Source: Gymnothorax reevesii
Lineage: Eukaryota > Chordata > Actinopteri > Anguilliformes > Muraenidae
Assembly: GCA_029721435.1 (NCBI GenBank)
Contig: CM056576.1
Span: 115,805,166-115,869,165 of the forward strand
Length of the DNA: 64,000 nt
Direction: 5' to 3'
Shown: positions 46,665 through 58,305 of the stretch, one piece after another
Layout of the letters: each line of letters opens with the position of its first letter
Position numbering within the stretch: the stretch's first letter is position 1
Notes under the pieces: generated by a model
The model's database searches: none
Seen by the model: the letters and a program-made list of their open reading frames with translations, nothing else
Told to the model about the DNA's origin: nothing
Program-made: the position numbers and the translations under genes

Positions 46665-47296
46665 AGGTGAGTAACTTCCTCGTGTGACGCAAAAATATCT
46701 AGCATGCTAGAAACACTGCTGCACTGTCATACGAGTAAGTTACGCTGCAAAAACCATCCCCACTCAGTGCAACATTACCTGATGCAGTATAAACGCGTGT
46801 CACTTGCCTCATGCAATGTTGCACTGTCTGGGGCAGGCTTTCGGAAGGAGTGCTGTGATGAGACTCGGCGTCACTCTCTGATCAATAAATAAATCAATCA
46901 ATCAATCAATTTATTGTTAGCGCAACTAAGGGCGGTAAGATTTCTAAACAGCCTATCCCGGAGTTAACAATAGCATCACTTTAATTCAAACAGGTGCAGG
47001 CCGGTGCCTACAGATGGGGAACATCTGACCATGGACATTTGAGTGCTGAGTGTACACACAGACTGTCTAACGATCTCTTTACTTCGTCTCCTCGTGGCAG
47101 AAATACAGTGCATGTTTCATGTGTCTGTGACAAAGAACAAAATTAACGAGAGAACATTTCTCACTTTGATCAACACTTAAGCAGCAATTTGAAATAATAT
47201 AATTTCTTACGGATGGAAGCCTTTAACTTTGAAGAATTATGTATGAGAGATGAAAGCTGCTGGGAGGGCACTAAATCTTTGCATGAGGTGCTGTCA
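46665..47296. other. intergenic; AATC tetranucleotide repeat
   Basis: An ATCA/AATC repeat lies at about 46881-46911. Otherwise unassigned. Confidence 0.5.
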
Positions 47297-47334
47297 GGTT
47301 TTTGTACAGAGTTAATGGGTTTCCTGTCACTATG
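47297..47334 (-). other. recombination signal of the 47.3 kb V segment
   Basis: Heptamer CATAGTG (47334-47328, one change from consensus), 22-bp spacer, consensus nonamer ACAAAAACC (47305-47297). The variant third base may lower efficiency. Confidence 0.9.
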
Positions 47335-48002
47335 GGCCTCAGGGCACAGTAGTACAAAGCAGAGTCTGTCACTCCAGCTGAGGAGATCTCCAGAAGTACC
47401 TTTTTGTTCACTTTGTCATGTTTAGCAGTAAATCGTCCATCTTGCCTGTCTGTGCTTACGACAAAGATGAGTAATTCAGGTTTGGATCCGGGGTACTGGA
47501 GATACCAGTACAAAGTGTTTACAGCTACTGTGTGAGTGCAGGAGAGATTAACACTGTTTCCCTCAAAAACATATATTTTTCCCTCTGTTGATGTTATTTC
47601 TGCTTGAATGGTGTCATCTGTTGCGGAGCAAAAGAAAGAAATAAGAAAGTGATGTTTTTCGCCATGCAAAATGGACACAATAATTGATATTTACGAAAAA
47701 AATTGAATAACACAAAAATGATTTAGTTTTCCCTCATAATGAAATATAAGTAATCATTCGTCTTCACAATAAATAGCAATAATCATAACAACACAAAATA
47801 GCCAAGCTCTCATTTGTTTGAAAACAGACGTTTTTTTCATGATAACTTATAGATAAGAAATATTTATTGTTAAATTGCTATTAAGTGCATAACAATAAGA
47901 TTGGGCTCAAATAAAGGCTATCAACACCATCACGGTTGAGAAAAATGGAATAAATCACTTACCCATCATAGCTAACAATAGAAGTAATGAACAGAACAAC
48001 AT
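47335..48002 (-). CDS. T-cell receptor alpha/delta V segment, functional in appearance
   Basis: The leader exon 48002-47963 (MLFCSLLLLLAMM, GTAAG donor) joins the V exon 47617-47335 (CAACAG acceptor). VNLSC, LYWYLQYPGS, PELLIFV, a short C'' region (STDRQDG), KVLLEISSAGVTDSALYYCAL. All conserved residues are present. The frame upstream of the leader ATG is also open for 46 codons, but the internal ATG before the hydrophobic run is the normal start. Confidence 0.93.
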
Positions 48003-48512
48003 CTTAACACTGCTCACACTGACTTTAAGGATGGCTACAAAAGAGTAAGTCCTCCACTCTGACTCCCTCCAGGTAATTTTAGACAGGAAACTCAGTGAAT
48101 ATGAATTCTTCCTCCAGAAATGAAACACTCTTTGACTCATGCTGAATCACATCCTCTGTCGTATAGATAAACTATGGTGCCAAACCAGTGAAATGTATTG
48201 TATAGTTTAAATATGGTAAAATAATACACACCTTATTTTTGTTAATCGTGCACATTCTGCATGGACATTCCGCACAAAAAGGAAAACTGGATTTTAACCC
48301 ATGACCTTCTTGTGGTGAAGCCACATTGTAGCCATTTAAAGCTCAAATGTGTCCTAATACAGCAATGGAAAACTGCTCAGGAGAAAAATAAAATTATCAA
48401 GGTAAATTCTTGTTTTGTCCAAGAATTCCAAATTTACCATTGAATAATAGTATAAATATTATTATCTCTGGTTATGTCCCCTTCAAGTTTCAATTTTTTC
48501 ATTTTTTTCATC
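48003..48512. other. V upstream flank, no gene recognised
   Basis: Promoter side of the 47.3 kb segment; no other content recognised. Confidence 0.4.
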
Positions 48513-49038
48513 TGTCAGGGTTGTGTCACGGACCCTTATGACAGGAACGGGGGACAGGAAGGTACAGACTGGCCTCAGGTGCGCAGATGAGATGGACTTG
48601 GTTGTGTAAGTATTTATTATGCTGTAGGCACATAAATAAGGCAGATGAAAACAAAAAGGAATCAAGGTTTCTTAAACATGATGATAATACAAACAGGGAG
48701 CTAAAACACCGGTTAGCTTTGTATTACTTGTAGGTAGAAAACAGAAGAAACTAGGCTCATCTATACAATGGACATAAAGTGCGAAACAGCACTATATAAA
48801 GAGTGGAACATAGAAATGCAATATACGGAGATTATGTCTATACAAAGGCTAGAGCTACACTACATACATGTGGCTTAGCGAGACCTCACATACAATGATT
48901 GTGCAGCTCTGGCTTAAATAGCCCACTGCTGCCACTCAGTGGGATTGCAGACATGTGCAGGCAATGAGGAATGAAAGCTGAGTGCGGACCGGGTCTTAAT
49001 AGACCGGTGAGCTGGACGGCTGTAGGCGTGATCTTGCA
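48513..49038 (-). mobile_element. solo LTR of the same gypsy family as 38.7 kb
   Basis: TGTCAGGG..GATCTTGCA, 526 bp, flanked by TCATC and TTATC (one mismatch). Homologous through its length to the 38.7 kb LTR, which fixes the family as Ty3/gypsy. No internal sequence remains. Confidence 0.75.
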
Positions 49039-49043
49039 TTATC

Positions 49044-50027
49044 ATTAGCCAGTCAACAAATAAAATGAGGGGCTTGGAGTCCAAAAAAATCCTCTCTTAA
49101 CACATTTCACTGTCTGTATAAATAAATAAGTAAATAATTCAGACCAATAAGAGCATGCCTCATGTTGCCACTTCTACTCCATCTTTATAATCAGACTGCA
49201 TAAAGCAGCATTGTTTTCTGTTTATTCTTCCAAAGCATTATTAAACACAGATAATAGAATAGATGTGATATAGAATAATTATTTGAGGCATAACTGTGGT
49301 TTCTCTTAATCATGTTGATTCTTCTAGTGATTCTGCAGTTACGTTATAAATTTTTCATTTTATTGTACATCGGATTATGATTGGTGACGAGTGATTCGCA
49401 AACAATTATAGAGCGAGGATATGTTTAGGAAAATTCTGAACTGCTTTTTACATTTAAATTATTTGCAATGTGTCATATTTTTCATTGGTATGTTCGCAAT
49501 GGTAATAAGAGACCTGTGTTCTTTTGCTGGAATAGCCATAGGCCCATTGTATTGAACACAACCGTCCCCACCACTTTTCAAAACAAACTGACGCCCATGA
49601 ACGCAAGTGAAGTCGGACTGTTGTAGTGGCACTTTTCATCCCAGAATTATGAAACTAAACTGAAATCAGGCAGAATTCCAATTCTGAGCGTGCTGCTTCA
49701 TTTAAAGCATTTCTTCCAGTCTGAGTTATGCTCAAATCCAGAAATATGAAGTCTTTAGTAGGGGGACATGCACACATAGGCAGGGGTTGGATTGATCCTG
49801 TATCTTTGCAAAGGGGTTGATAGGTGTCATGCTTGTTTAAATTAGGCTTATCTAAGATGTTCAGTTGTTCTATTTAACAGTTGACTGGTTTTTATTTTTT
49901 TCAGACTGCAAAAGCCTTTCGAGGTTTCTTTCTTGCCCCCCCCCCCCCCCCCCCCTTTTTTTGTAAAGAATGAATGCCCAGCAATGTCTTCAGTTCAGCA
50001 AGCTAAGTGAATTGGGTTGAGGAGCGT
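49044..50027. other. intergenic with a 20-C homopolymer
   Basis: Twenty consecutive C at 49936-49955 followed by seven T. The minus strand is a G-run able to form quadruplexes. No gene recognised. Confidence 0.6.
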
Positions 50028-50099
50028 ACTTGTACAACCCTAAATTCAATGTTTAACTTAATTGAATTCAATTGTCTTTTGAAGCTGTTTTAAATATTT

Positions 50100-51620
50100 T
50101 GACTGAACGCTGGCACAGGAACAATATAAAACCAATGATGAGAAAAGTTGCAGTCATAAAGCTTAGAGAAGCAGGTGATGTTAAACGTGAGCTAATCATG
50201 TTGTATAATTAAAAGAGTCTCAGAAAAAGACCAAGTCCCTCAACAGCAAAGATGATTTACCAATTTTCCAACAGTTGCATAAGATAATAATGCATCACAT
50301 TGAGAGCCACAATTTTCAAGGATAAACCTGGAGGATCTTGGGCATTTCATCCTCTGCAGTGCGTAATATAACTAAAAAATAAAAGGAATCTGGTTAAATC
50401 TTGATGCGTAACAGGCAGGGACAAAAATGACTTCTAAATGTGTATGATTTTGATCCTTCATGTGTCACTTTTTAGAACTGTTCTGCTCCTGGACGGAGTA
50501 TCATGACATGGGCCTGATGACATTTTGGTAAACCTTTGTCAGTCAGCACCATTGTCCTCTGCATCCATCAATGCAATTAAAATTTTTACCCTGCAAAACT
50601 AGAGCAATCTATATATCAACACTGTTCGTAAGTGTGATGGGCGCAAAGAGCAGTGGCCAGAAATAAAAGGAAAAATCAGCAGCGTGCTGAGAGACTAAAA
50701 CAGATAGAAATCACGAGACTCGCGCTACCAACAGACTTGACACCGTCCGTGGTGGACGACAAGCGAACTCGACTAAAGACAAAAGAAAAGGGAAATTAAC
50801 CAAAGAATCCCTTACTCACTAACACTCATCCTGTTATGCAGCTAAGATCCTGACAATACTCTCTCTCAAAAGACCTTACCAGCTAAAGCACCAAGGAGAA
50901 AATGACACTCTAGCAACACAAAGAGGTCGAACAGGAGCTTAAATAGAGCCCCCAAACGCCCCCAATTAATGCCAGCTGGCCCAGGAATCTGATGGCAAGC
51001 AAAACGATATCGTCCCGGATGAGAGTAACAAAAGGAGCTCTCAAAGCTCCAAAACCATGACAGTAAGCCAACTTCTCTTTCATCTGAGATGGACAGCAGT
51101 GTAGTGGAAGTGCGTTTCATCATCAAATGAGCCTGCATTTCACATGGTTGTTGGTAAAAAAATGCGGCTGTATTCTCCTGATTAAAGACAACAAGGACAA
51201 CATAAGCTGTAATCAGCAACAGGTCCAAAACCCAGCATATGTCAAAGTATGTGAAAGTGTCAATTCAAATGGCACAAATAATTTTACACCAATATTGCTG
51301 AAATTTATGTTCACATTTTTTGAGCAACCAATACTGCTGTCCCGACATCGTCCCCTCAAGAGACTTCCCTGCATTTGCCAGCAAGACAATATCCAACCAC
51401 ATTCTGTTCACATTGCAGTGAATGGCTGCATAGGCAGAGAGTGCAAGCTGTAGTTTGGCCCACCTGCAGTCCTGATCTCTTTTTGATTAAGGATGTATGG
51501 AGCATTCTGGAGCAAAATACTTGGAACAGTAACAAATACCCTGTACAGTTGCACAGCAGAAGACCAGCATAATGGAGGCATGGAGGAAAATTTTGCTTGT
51601 TAGCATTATACACCCAACAT
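50100..51620 (+). pseudogene. heavily decayed Tc1-like element split by a solo LTR
   Basis: The start near 50135 reads like a Tc1 N-terminus (KVAVIKLREAGDV-like codons). After the LTR, a CQQDNIQPHSVHIAV block (about 51370) and, in another frame, TCSPDLFLIKDVWSIL (about 51465) correspond to the second and third catalytic blocks; the E is replaced. Multiple frameshifts. Terminal repeats were not identified. Confidence 0.7.
50633..51062. mobile_element. solo LTR, 5-bp TSD
   Basis: TGTGATGG..CCATGACA, 430 bp, with GTAAG at 50628-50632 and 51063-51067. Same family as the 41.7 kb solo LTR. A TTAAATAGAG stretch resembles a TATA region. Confidence 0.88.
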
Positions 51621-51664
51621 ATGATATCCACATAGATGACTACCACAGCACGAGAATTTTAGAT

Positions 51665-52605
51665 AATAAATGGTGTCAGCCATAGACTGTATTAAAAGAT
51701 GGACACAGCACACGAGTCTGAAAAGTGATGCTCAAGTGGAAATCTCTGAAAGTTGCATTCTATTTAATCGCCAGCAGATGGCGACCTCAGCGGTTGCAGA
51801 AAGAAGTTCAATGCCACAGAAGACTATAAGAAAATGACCCTACTTCCCGCCTAATTGATTATTTCAATAAAGATTTTCCTCATTATTTTATGGCATCTAT
51901 CGCAAGTTTCCAGACTCCTTCAATATATCATGATGTTAATTTTTGTAAATTATGGTCTTAAAAAAACTAGAATAAAAGATAAAGCCAAATTGTAAGGGTC
52001 CGCCTCACACCCTCAGCCCAGGGGCTATTAGCCCGAGACTTCATCTTCTCTCCAATTATTCAATGATTACTTGCACCTGTTGCTAATCTTCACTGAGTGC
52101 TAATTAAGACAAGGCTTCACACTCAGTGTTTGCTTAGTCTTGTGGCAATCATGCTGATGTTGAATTGTAACATTGTTATATTTTCCAAATTTGGAATGTA
52201 TAAATAACTAACAATCTTATGTTCTGTATGTGTGAACAAAAGTGCCGTTAATTAATATTAAAAACATAACCAGCTCGAACCCTGCACTTGAGCCCAGTTC
52301 TCATTTTAATGCATCGGTGGGTAGCCTTATTGCATCCGGCAGGCGAAGCCGTTACACAAATATGCTTTCTGGGGCGTGGCTATCCTCTGGTCCTCGTCAG
52401 ATACAGTCAGATCCATGCGTAGACCCACCCCTCGCTCCTCCCTGGGTCTCCAATTCACACTCTCGTCCTATAGGAATCACATCCAGTTTCAAAATGACAA
52501 AATGGCGCTGTTCAAATCGCCAAAATCGAGGCTTCCTAAATGGTATACTGAAATCAATGGGTGATGTCATGGTTGCTTCGTCCATCTTTTTAGTCTATGG
52601 TTTCA
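51665..52605. mobile_element. non-autonomous element with CCATAGACT ends, split by a solo LTR
   Basis: The left CCATAGACTGTATTAAAAGATGG and the right reverse complement CCATAGACTAAAAAGATGG form imperfect inverted ends. A related left part recurs at 46.2 kb. No transposase. The solo LTR at 51991-52356 lies inside. Confidence 0.6.
51991..52356. mobile_element. solo LTR, 366 bp, perfect 5-bp TSD
   Basis: Starts TGTAAGGGTC, ends GCCGTTACA; CAAAT at 51986-51990 and 52357-52361. It contains a TATAAATA box near 52199. A different family from the 41.7/50.6 and 38.7/48.5 kb LTRs. Confidence 0.88.
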
Positions 52606-52798
52606 GCAGAGTGTTTTTGTGTATAATTAAAAAGTCAAAGGCACATTTTTCAGGAGGTAGCAGCTCAAACCAGAGTGTGAATAGAGAGGACTTAGCTCTA
52701 CTATATAAAGGCCAGCTCTTTTCTTGACAGGGCTCCCGTTTCAGTGACCCTTTGGTTTATTATTTATGGCTGTTTTATTTTGTAGCTACACAATACTA

Positions 52799-54356
52799 CA
52801 AAACCCAAAATCAGTGAATTTGGCACGTTATGTAAATCGTAGATAAAAACAGAATACAATGATTTGCAAATCCTTTTCAACTTATATTCAATTGAATACA
52901 CTGCAAAGACAAGATGTTTAATGTTCAAACTGAGAAACTTTTTATTTTTTTGCAAATAATCATTAACTTAGAATTTAAAGGCAGCAACACATTGCAAAAA
53001 AGTTGGCACAGGGGCCTTTTTACCACTGTGTTACATCGCCTTTCCTTTTAACGACACTCAGTAAATGTTTGGGAACTGAGGAGACCAATTTTTGAAGCTT
53101 TTCAGGTGCAACTCTTTGCCATTCTTGCTTGATGTACAGCTTAAGTTGTTCAACAGTCCGGAGTCTCCGTTGTCGTATTTTACGCTTCATAATGCGCCAC
53201 ACATTTTCAATGGGAGACAGGTCTGGACTACAGGCAGGCCAGTCTTGTATCCGCACTCTTTTACTACGGAGCCATGCTGTTGTAACATGTGCAGAATGGT
53301 GCTTGGCATTGTCTTGCTGAAATAAGCAGGGGCGTCCATGAAAAAGACGTTGCTTGGATGGCAACATATGTTGCTCCAAAACCTGTTTGTACCTTTCAGC
53401 ATTAATGGTGCCTTCACATATGTGTAAGTTGCCCATGCCTTGGGCACTAATACACCCCCAAACCATCACAGATGCTGGCTTTTGAACTTTGCGCCTTAAA
53501 CAGTCCGGATGGTTCTTTTCCTCTTTGGTCCGGAGGACACGACGTCCACAGTTTCCAAAAACAATTTGAAATGTGGACTCGTCAGACCACAGAACACTTT
53601 TCCACTTTGCATCAGTCCATCTTAGATGAGCTTGGGCACAGGGAAGCCGGCGGCGTTTCTGGGTGCTGTTGATAAATGGCTTTCGCTTTGCATTGTAGAG
53701 TTTTAACTTGCACTTGCAGATGTAGCGACGAACTGTAGTTACTGACAGTGGTTTTCTGAAGTGTTCCTGAGCCCATGTGGTGATGTCTTTTACACACTGA
53801 TGTCGGTTTTTGATGCTGTACCGCCTGAGGGATCAAAGGTCACGGGATTCAATGTTGGTTTTCGGCCTTGTCGCTTACGTGCAGTGATTTCTCCAGATTC
53901 TCTGAACCTTTTGACGATATTACGGACCGTAGGTGATGAAATCTCTAAATTTCTTGCAATAGCTCCTTGAGGAATGTTGTTTTTAAACTGTTCGACAATC
54001 AGCTCACGCATTTGTTCACTAAGTGGTGACCCTCACCCCATCCTTGTTTGTGAATGACTGAGCATTTCAGGGAAGCTGCTTTTATACCCAATCATGGCAC
54101 CCACCTGTTCCCAATTAGTCCGTTCACCTGTGGGATGTTCCAAATAAGTGTTTGATGAGCATTCCTCAACTCTCTCAGTCTTTTTTGCCACTTGCGCCAG
54201 CTTTTTTGAAACATGTTGCAGGCATCAAATTCCAAATGAGCTACGTCTTTGCAGTGTATTCAATTGAATATAGGTTGAAAAGGATTTGCAAATCATTGTA
54301 TTCTGTTTTTATTTATGATTTCCACAACGTGCCAACTTTACTGGTTTTGGGTTTTG
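52799..54356 (-). mobile_element. complete Tc1-like element, transposase nearly intact
   Basis: TA-flanked (52797-52798, 54357-54358), with terminal repeats over 100 bp starting CAAAACCCAAAA. Minus-strand transposase: N-terminal helix-turn-helix (IPQGAIARNLEISSPTVRNI, from about 53985), VLWSDEST (first D), [27 protein letters not shown] (second D) and [12 protein letters not shown] (catalytic E), ending at 53020. One in-frame stop plus a frame change near 53835-53870 separate the N-terminal part from the rest, so it is inactive. It is the best preserved Tc1 copy here and belongs to a different family from A-C. Confidence 0.92.
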
Positions 54357-54485
54357 TATAAACAAGCTAATTTTTAAACTTTTTTTGAATAAATAAGCCC
54401 ACTCCCTGACCAAACTTTTCACATAAGAGAGTAAACACAACAAACAAACAGACAAACAAGTTGTTTTGGTCTTTGGCTCAGTCCC

Positions 54486-56790
54486 CCACCAGCTTATCAC
54501 GTACGCCCTAAGCTTCTTCCACGTACCATCATGAGTCCAGAATCTAGTAGCCAATTACTTTAACAACCTGCACGTTTGCTACACAACCCGGGATATCTCA
54601 ACCGACTGGCACCGGCTCGAGAAGGGGATCGCGATGGGATGTGCCATCTCTCCCATCCTCTTCACTGCGGCATTTGAGATCATACTGATAGGTGGAAGAC
54701 AGATGGTCCGAGGGGTCAGAGCACAGACAGGCCAACGACTACCAGCCATGAGGTGCTACATGGATGATGTCACCACCCTCCCCCAAACTGCAGTATGTAC
54801 AGCTAGACTCCTCAAACGGCTGGAAGAGCTACTAGCCTGGGCCCGTATGAAGATCAAGCCACCAAAGTCTCGCAGCCTGTCCATCCGGAAAGGGACTAGG
54901 AAGGATAACATCACCTTCACAGTGGCTGGTGAGAGAATCCCCCTACTGGCAGAAGCACCTGTGAGAAGCCTTGGTAGGATGTACACGGCGGACCTCTCTG
55001 ACAAGAATATGGCATCAGCTGTCACAGCCCAACTCCTTGAGGGCCTGCACAAGATCGACCAGTGCCCCCTACCCGGGAAGTTCAAGGTGTGGTGTTACCA
55101 ATTCACTCTGTACCACTGCCTAATGTGGCCCTTGAAGCTGAGCGACGTCACCATGATCACAGTCCTGAGGTTGGAAGCCAACAACTTCATCCGGAAGTGG
55201 CTCGGCCTTCCTCGATCCCTCTCCTCCACGGCGCTGTTTGGGAGAAACACCCTGCAGCTCCCACTGCAGTCTATCAGTATGGGGTTCAAAAAGGAGAAGG
55301 TGAGGCTCCACTTTGAGCTGAGAGACTCAGCTGACCCAGCAATTCAAGCTGCCAACCCCAAGATTCATACTGGACGGAAGTGGAATGCATCCAAAGCAGT
55401 TGACCAGGCAGTGGAGCGGCTAAAGCACCAAGAGATCGCTGGCTTCACACAGTCTGGCAGATCTGGCCTAGGATGGGAAACGGCGCCAAAGAGGTGGTCC
55501 AAGGCCACCAAGAAGGAGAGGAAGGATCTTGTCATCTCCGAAGTCGCCAAGATGGAGGAGGAAACCTACAAGATCACTGCGGTGAGCCAGCAGCAGCAAG
55601 GCAGATGGACGACTTGGGAGGCTGTGATTAACAGAACCATCACTTGGGCCGATATGTGGAGGACTCCTCAGGCGAGATTGAGCTTCCAGATTAGGGCCAC
55701 ATACGACACCCTACCCAGCCCCAGGAACCTTCTCACTTGGTTTGGCACAGAAGAACCCTGCCACCTCTGTAGCTCCCCAAATCCGAACCTAAAGCACATC
55801 CTCTCTGGATGTAAGACAGCATTGTCACAGGGAAGGTACAGGTGGCGGCATGACAAGGTCCTGCGCAAACTAGCTGAAATCCTGGAAACCCGCAGACAGC
55901 AAGTAAACTGTGAGAATCCACCCACATCTCCAAAGTGGATCCAGTTTACCAGGCCAGGAATGAAAGCACTGCGCCTCGCGGGGACAGAGCGGTCACTTCT
56001 GTCACTAGGAGGCCAGTGGCAGTTGGCAGCCGACCTCAGCCGCCAACTGAAATTCCCTGCGGAGATCACCATAACATCCCTACGTCCAGACATTGTGCTC
56101 TGGTCAGCATCTGCCAAAATTGTCATTATGGTAGAGCTGACAGTCCCATGGGAAGATCACATGGAGGCCGCGTACGAGCGCAAGAAGGACAAGTACGCAG
56201 AGTTGGCAGCAACGTGCTCACAAGCTGGATGGAGACCGTTCACCTTTCCAGTGGAGATCGGATGTAGAGGCTTCACTGGGACATCCACACAGCGGCTACT
56301 GAAGACCCTCGGAGTCACAGGATCCAACAGGAAGCGAGCTCTCCGTGACCTTGCAGAGGAGGCTGAGGAAGGGAGCTTCTGGCTGTGGCTCAGAAGGAAG
56401 TACAGAGCGTGGGGAAAAGAAGGCTCTTAAAAGAAGCATTCTGGTATGCGGTCAGGCCTACGCTTGACTCAGGGAAATGGACGTCCCTGCCATGCATAGT
56501 CCCCTGGGACTCACTCCATATACACAACAACAATAACAATGGGGTCAGAGTGTGGGTAGAACACAGATCCTTTAGCAGGCTGCAGGGGGCGGCAGGGAGA
56601 CGTCCCTGTCGCTGCTCCACCACCTAGAGATGTTCCGGGGGATAATGGAGCGAAACATCAGTGAAGGGTGGCCCCCTGGCTGACGACCCTGCAGTCTGCA
56701 CAATGGCACCGTCGGAGGTGCGCCAGGCAGAAATGCCAAGCAGGTTCGATCACCTGTGCTTAGATCTGGTCCAGACACACATGAAAAAAA
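54486..56790 (+). mobile_element. 5'-truncated RLE-type LINE insertion
   Basis: It runs from mid-reverse-transcriptase to an A-rich tail at 56780-56789. Coding sequence continues upstream of the long frame to about 54486 but has an in-frame TGA near 54532. The 3' UTR (56431-56780) is GC-rich, with CATCAGTGAAGGGTGGCC. Confidence 0.85.
54634..56430 (+). CDS. LINE reverse transcriptase C-terminal half plus restriction-like endonuclease
   Basis: 598 uninterrupted codons; the first ATG is simply the first Met inside the RT domain (upstream codons read KGIAMGCAISPILF, RT motif 4). CYMDDV at residues 41-46 is the catalytic YxDD. After the thumb/linker comes a CX2CX7HX4C zinc knuckle (Cys376, Cys379, His388, Cys393) and the endonuclease core RPD (484-486) with Glu501 in VELTVPWE. 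This order (RT, knuckle, PD-(D/E)xK) defines the R2-like group of non-LTR elements. It acts by nicking target DNA and priming cDNA there. The open frame suggests a recent insertion. Confidence 0.92.
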   Translation: MGCAISPILFTAAFEIILIGGRQMVRGVRAQTGQRLPAMRCYMDDVTTLPQTAVCTARLLKRLEELLAWARMKIKPPKSRSLSIRKGTRKDNITFTVAGERIPLLAEAPVRSLGRMYTADLSDKNMASAVTAQLLEGLHKIDQCPLPGKFKVWCYQFTLYHCLMWPLKLSDVTMITVLRLEANNFIRKWLGLPRSLSSTALFGRNTLQLPLQSISMGFKKEKVRLHFELRDSADPAIQAANPKIHTGRKWNASKAVDQAVERLKHQEIAGFTQSGRSGLGWETAPKRWSKATKKERKDLVISEVAKMEEETYKITAVSQQQQGRWTTWEAVINRTITWADMWRTPQARLSFQIRATYDTLPSPRNLLTWFGTEEPCHLCSSPNPNLKHILSGCKTALSQGRYRWRHDKVLRKLAEILETRRQQVNCENPPTSPKWIQFTRPGMKALRLAGTERSLLSLGGQWQLAADLSRQLKFPAEITITSLRPDIVLWSASAKIVIMVELTVPWEDHMEAAYERKKDKYAELAATCSQAGWRPFTFPVEIGCRGFTGTSTQRLLKTLGVTGSNRKRALRDLAEEAEEGSFWLWLRRKYRAWGKEGS

Positions 56791-57786
56791 AATCAACAGT
56801 CATTTTAAACTAGCGGTGCAGTTAAATGGATAAAGTGAACGTGGCAAACACAAAAGAGCAAAACCACCCCACATCCAAATAGCAGCCAATGCCGTGTCAT
56901 TCCAACCATCCAAACAACCATATTGTAATGTTTTGCTCCCTCTTAAATCCCCCCAGAGAGTACAGTTTCCCTTTTTTGTGAACAAATTACAGGTGCCTGA
57001 CAATACTGTTAACGAGAATGATGTGAGTGTCACTGAAGAAGGATTCTGAATCCTCGCACTAGACTTGACTAACATGTATCCTCAGGGTTACAATGCTAAA
57101 TAAGTGCATTTATAGAACATGCTACCCAACAGAAAAAAGTAGGCTCTGCAAACATGGTTGTTGCTGTAATCACATTTTAGCCTAAGTATTCAATCATTTC
57201 AATTGTTGTAAGAACATTAAACAATTTGTTGTGGCACTGTTCTCTTTATAGCAGAGAGTGAATAGACCTCAGATCAGTCATTTTTTATTTTTTTGTTGTA
57301 CTTCCGATTATTTGCCATTATTGCTGAATTAAGCTTGTAAATTTACATGCTGTGCTACTTGGGTGTAGCAAAACACATATACATTTAATGAACAAAATGA
57401 TAGTTTACTCTGGATTCGCAGTCAAGTAAAACTGGTTTGAAAGACAAAAAATAAATAAATAAATAAAATCACACTAAGGTGTGACACTTTCGAAAACTTC
57501 TAAGAGCCAATTTGATCCGGATCTTCACCAAAATCTATTCACCTCTTCTGAGGTGAGATATCTTTGTACTGTGAAAAATTTCAGGATGATATGACAAAAA
57601 CTGTGCCCTGTAGTGCGTAAACAAACAGACAAACCAACAAACAAACAGGACGACCAACATACTTTCAAAGTTTTCGAAAGTAACAAACCAAAATTCCAGT
57701 GTGCTACAGTTGAGTACGTGACTACAGTTGGGTGATTTTGAAGGCTGGAAAGCAAACAGAAGTGTACCTTATAGAGTGAGGAAGAA
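56791..57786. other. intergenic; dispersed repeat at 57490-57680
   Basis: 57490-57680 (TTTGATCCGGATCTTCACC..ACAAACAGACAAACC) is a dispersed repeat; a related CGATCCGGATCAAA phrase occurs at 60620. No gene. Confidence 0.5.
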
Positions 57787-57825
57787 GGTTTAGGTATGTG
57801 GAGAGCATCAGACCCACACAGCGTG
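57787..57825 (-). other. recombination signal of the 57.8 kb V segment
   Basis: Heptamer CACGCTG (57825-57819), 23-bp spacer, nonamer ACCTAAACC (57795-57787). Both elements differ from consensus at central positions; the critical CAC and the A-rich core are kept. Confidence 0.8.
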
Positions 57826-58305
57826 GGCCTCAGAGCACAGTAGTATGTAGCAGAGTCAGACAGCAGAGCTGCTGCTATCTTCAGATTAAAGGTCTGAGTA
57901 GACTTGTCATGATCTGCTGTGATTCCTTCCTTATAGCCATTTCCACGGAGATTATAATTATCCAGGATGAGCTCTGGAGACTTTTTCTCTTGCTGGATGA
58001 ACCAGAAAAGTCTAGTAGCAGTGTCAGTAGTTTCATACCGACAGTAAAGCGATACCCTCTCATTTTCAGTCAGGAATTTGGGCTGATTTTGGTGGACAGA
58101 ATCCCCATGAGCGTTCCCTGGAAAACATTGCACAAGAACAGAAGTATCGTGTCTGTACCTATTTAAATCTCAATTAAATGATCCAAAATGATTAAAGCAG
58201 TGTACATTATACTAGTCTCCTTGTACTGTCAATATTCTAAAAGTCTCACAAGAATATTATTTTCCCACCTGTAGCATGAACAAGTATCAAAAATAAGGGA
58301 AGCAT
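57826..58305 (-). CDS. T-cell receptor alpha/delta V segment, distinct subgroup
   Basis: The leader exon 58305-58269 (MLPLFLILVHAT, GTGGG donor) joins the V exon 58117-57826 (TTCCAG acceptor, 151-bp intron). GDSVHQNQPKFLTENERV, SLYC (first Cys), LFWFIQQ (core Trp), SPELILDNY, STQTFNLKI, LLSDSATYYCAL. It is a different subgroup from the 28-48 kb segments, with a hydrophilic CDR2-like NLRGNG loop. All conserved residues are present; the weak recombination signal is the only concern. Confidence 0.92.

Noticed and set aside
47963..48140. Upstream Met giving a 61-residue start for the 47.3 kb leader
   Set aside because: The internal ATG at 48002 directly precedes the hydrophobic leader and matches the length of the other V leaders.
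57525..57825. Long open extension of the 57.8 kb V frame past the recombination signal
   Set aside because: The V exon ends at the heptamer; the downstream codons read through signal and repeat DNA.
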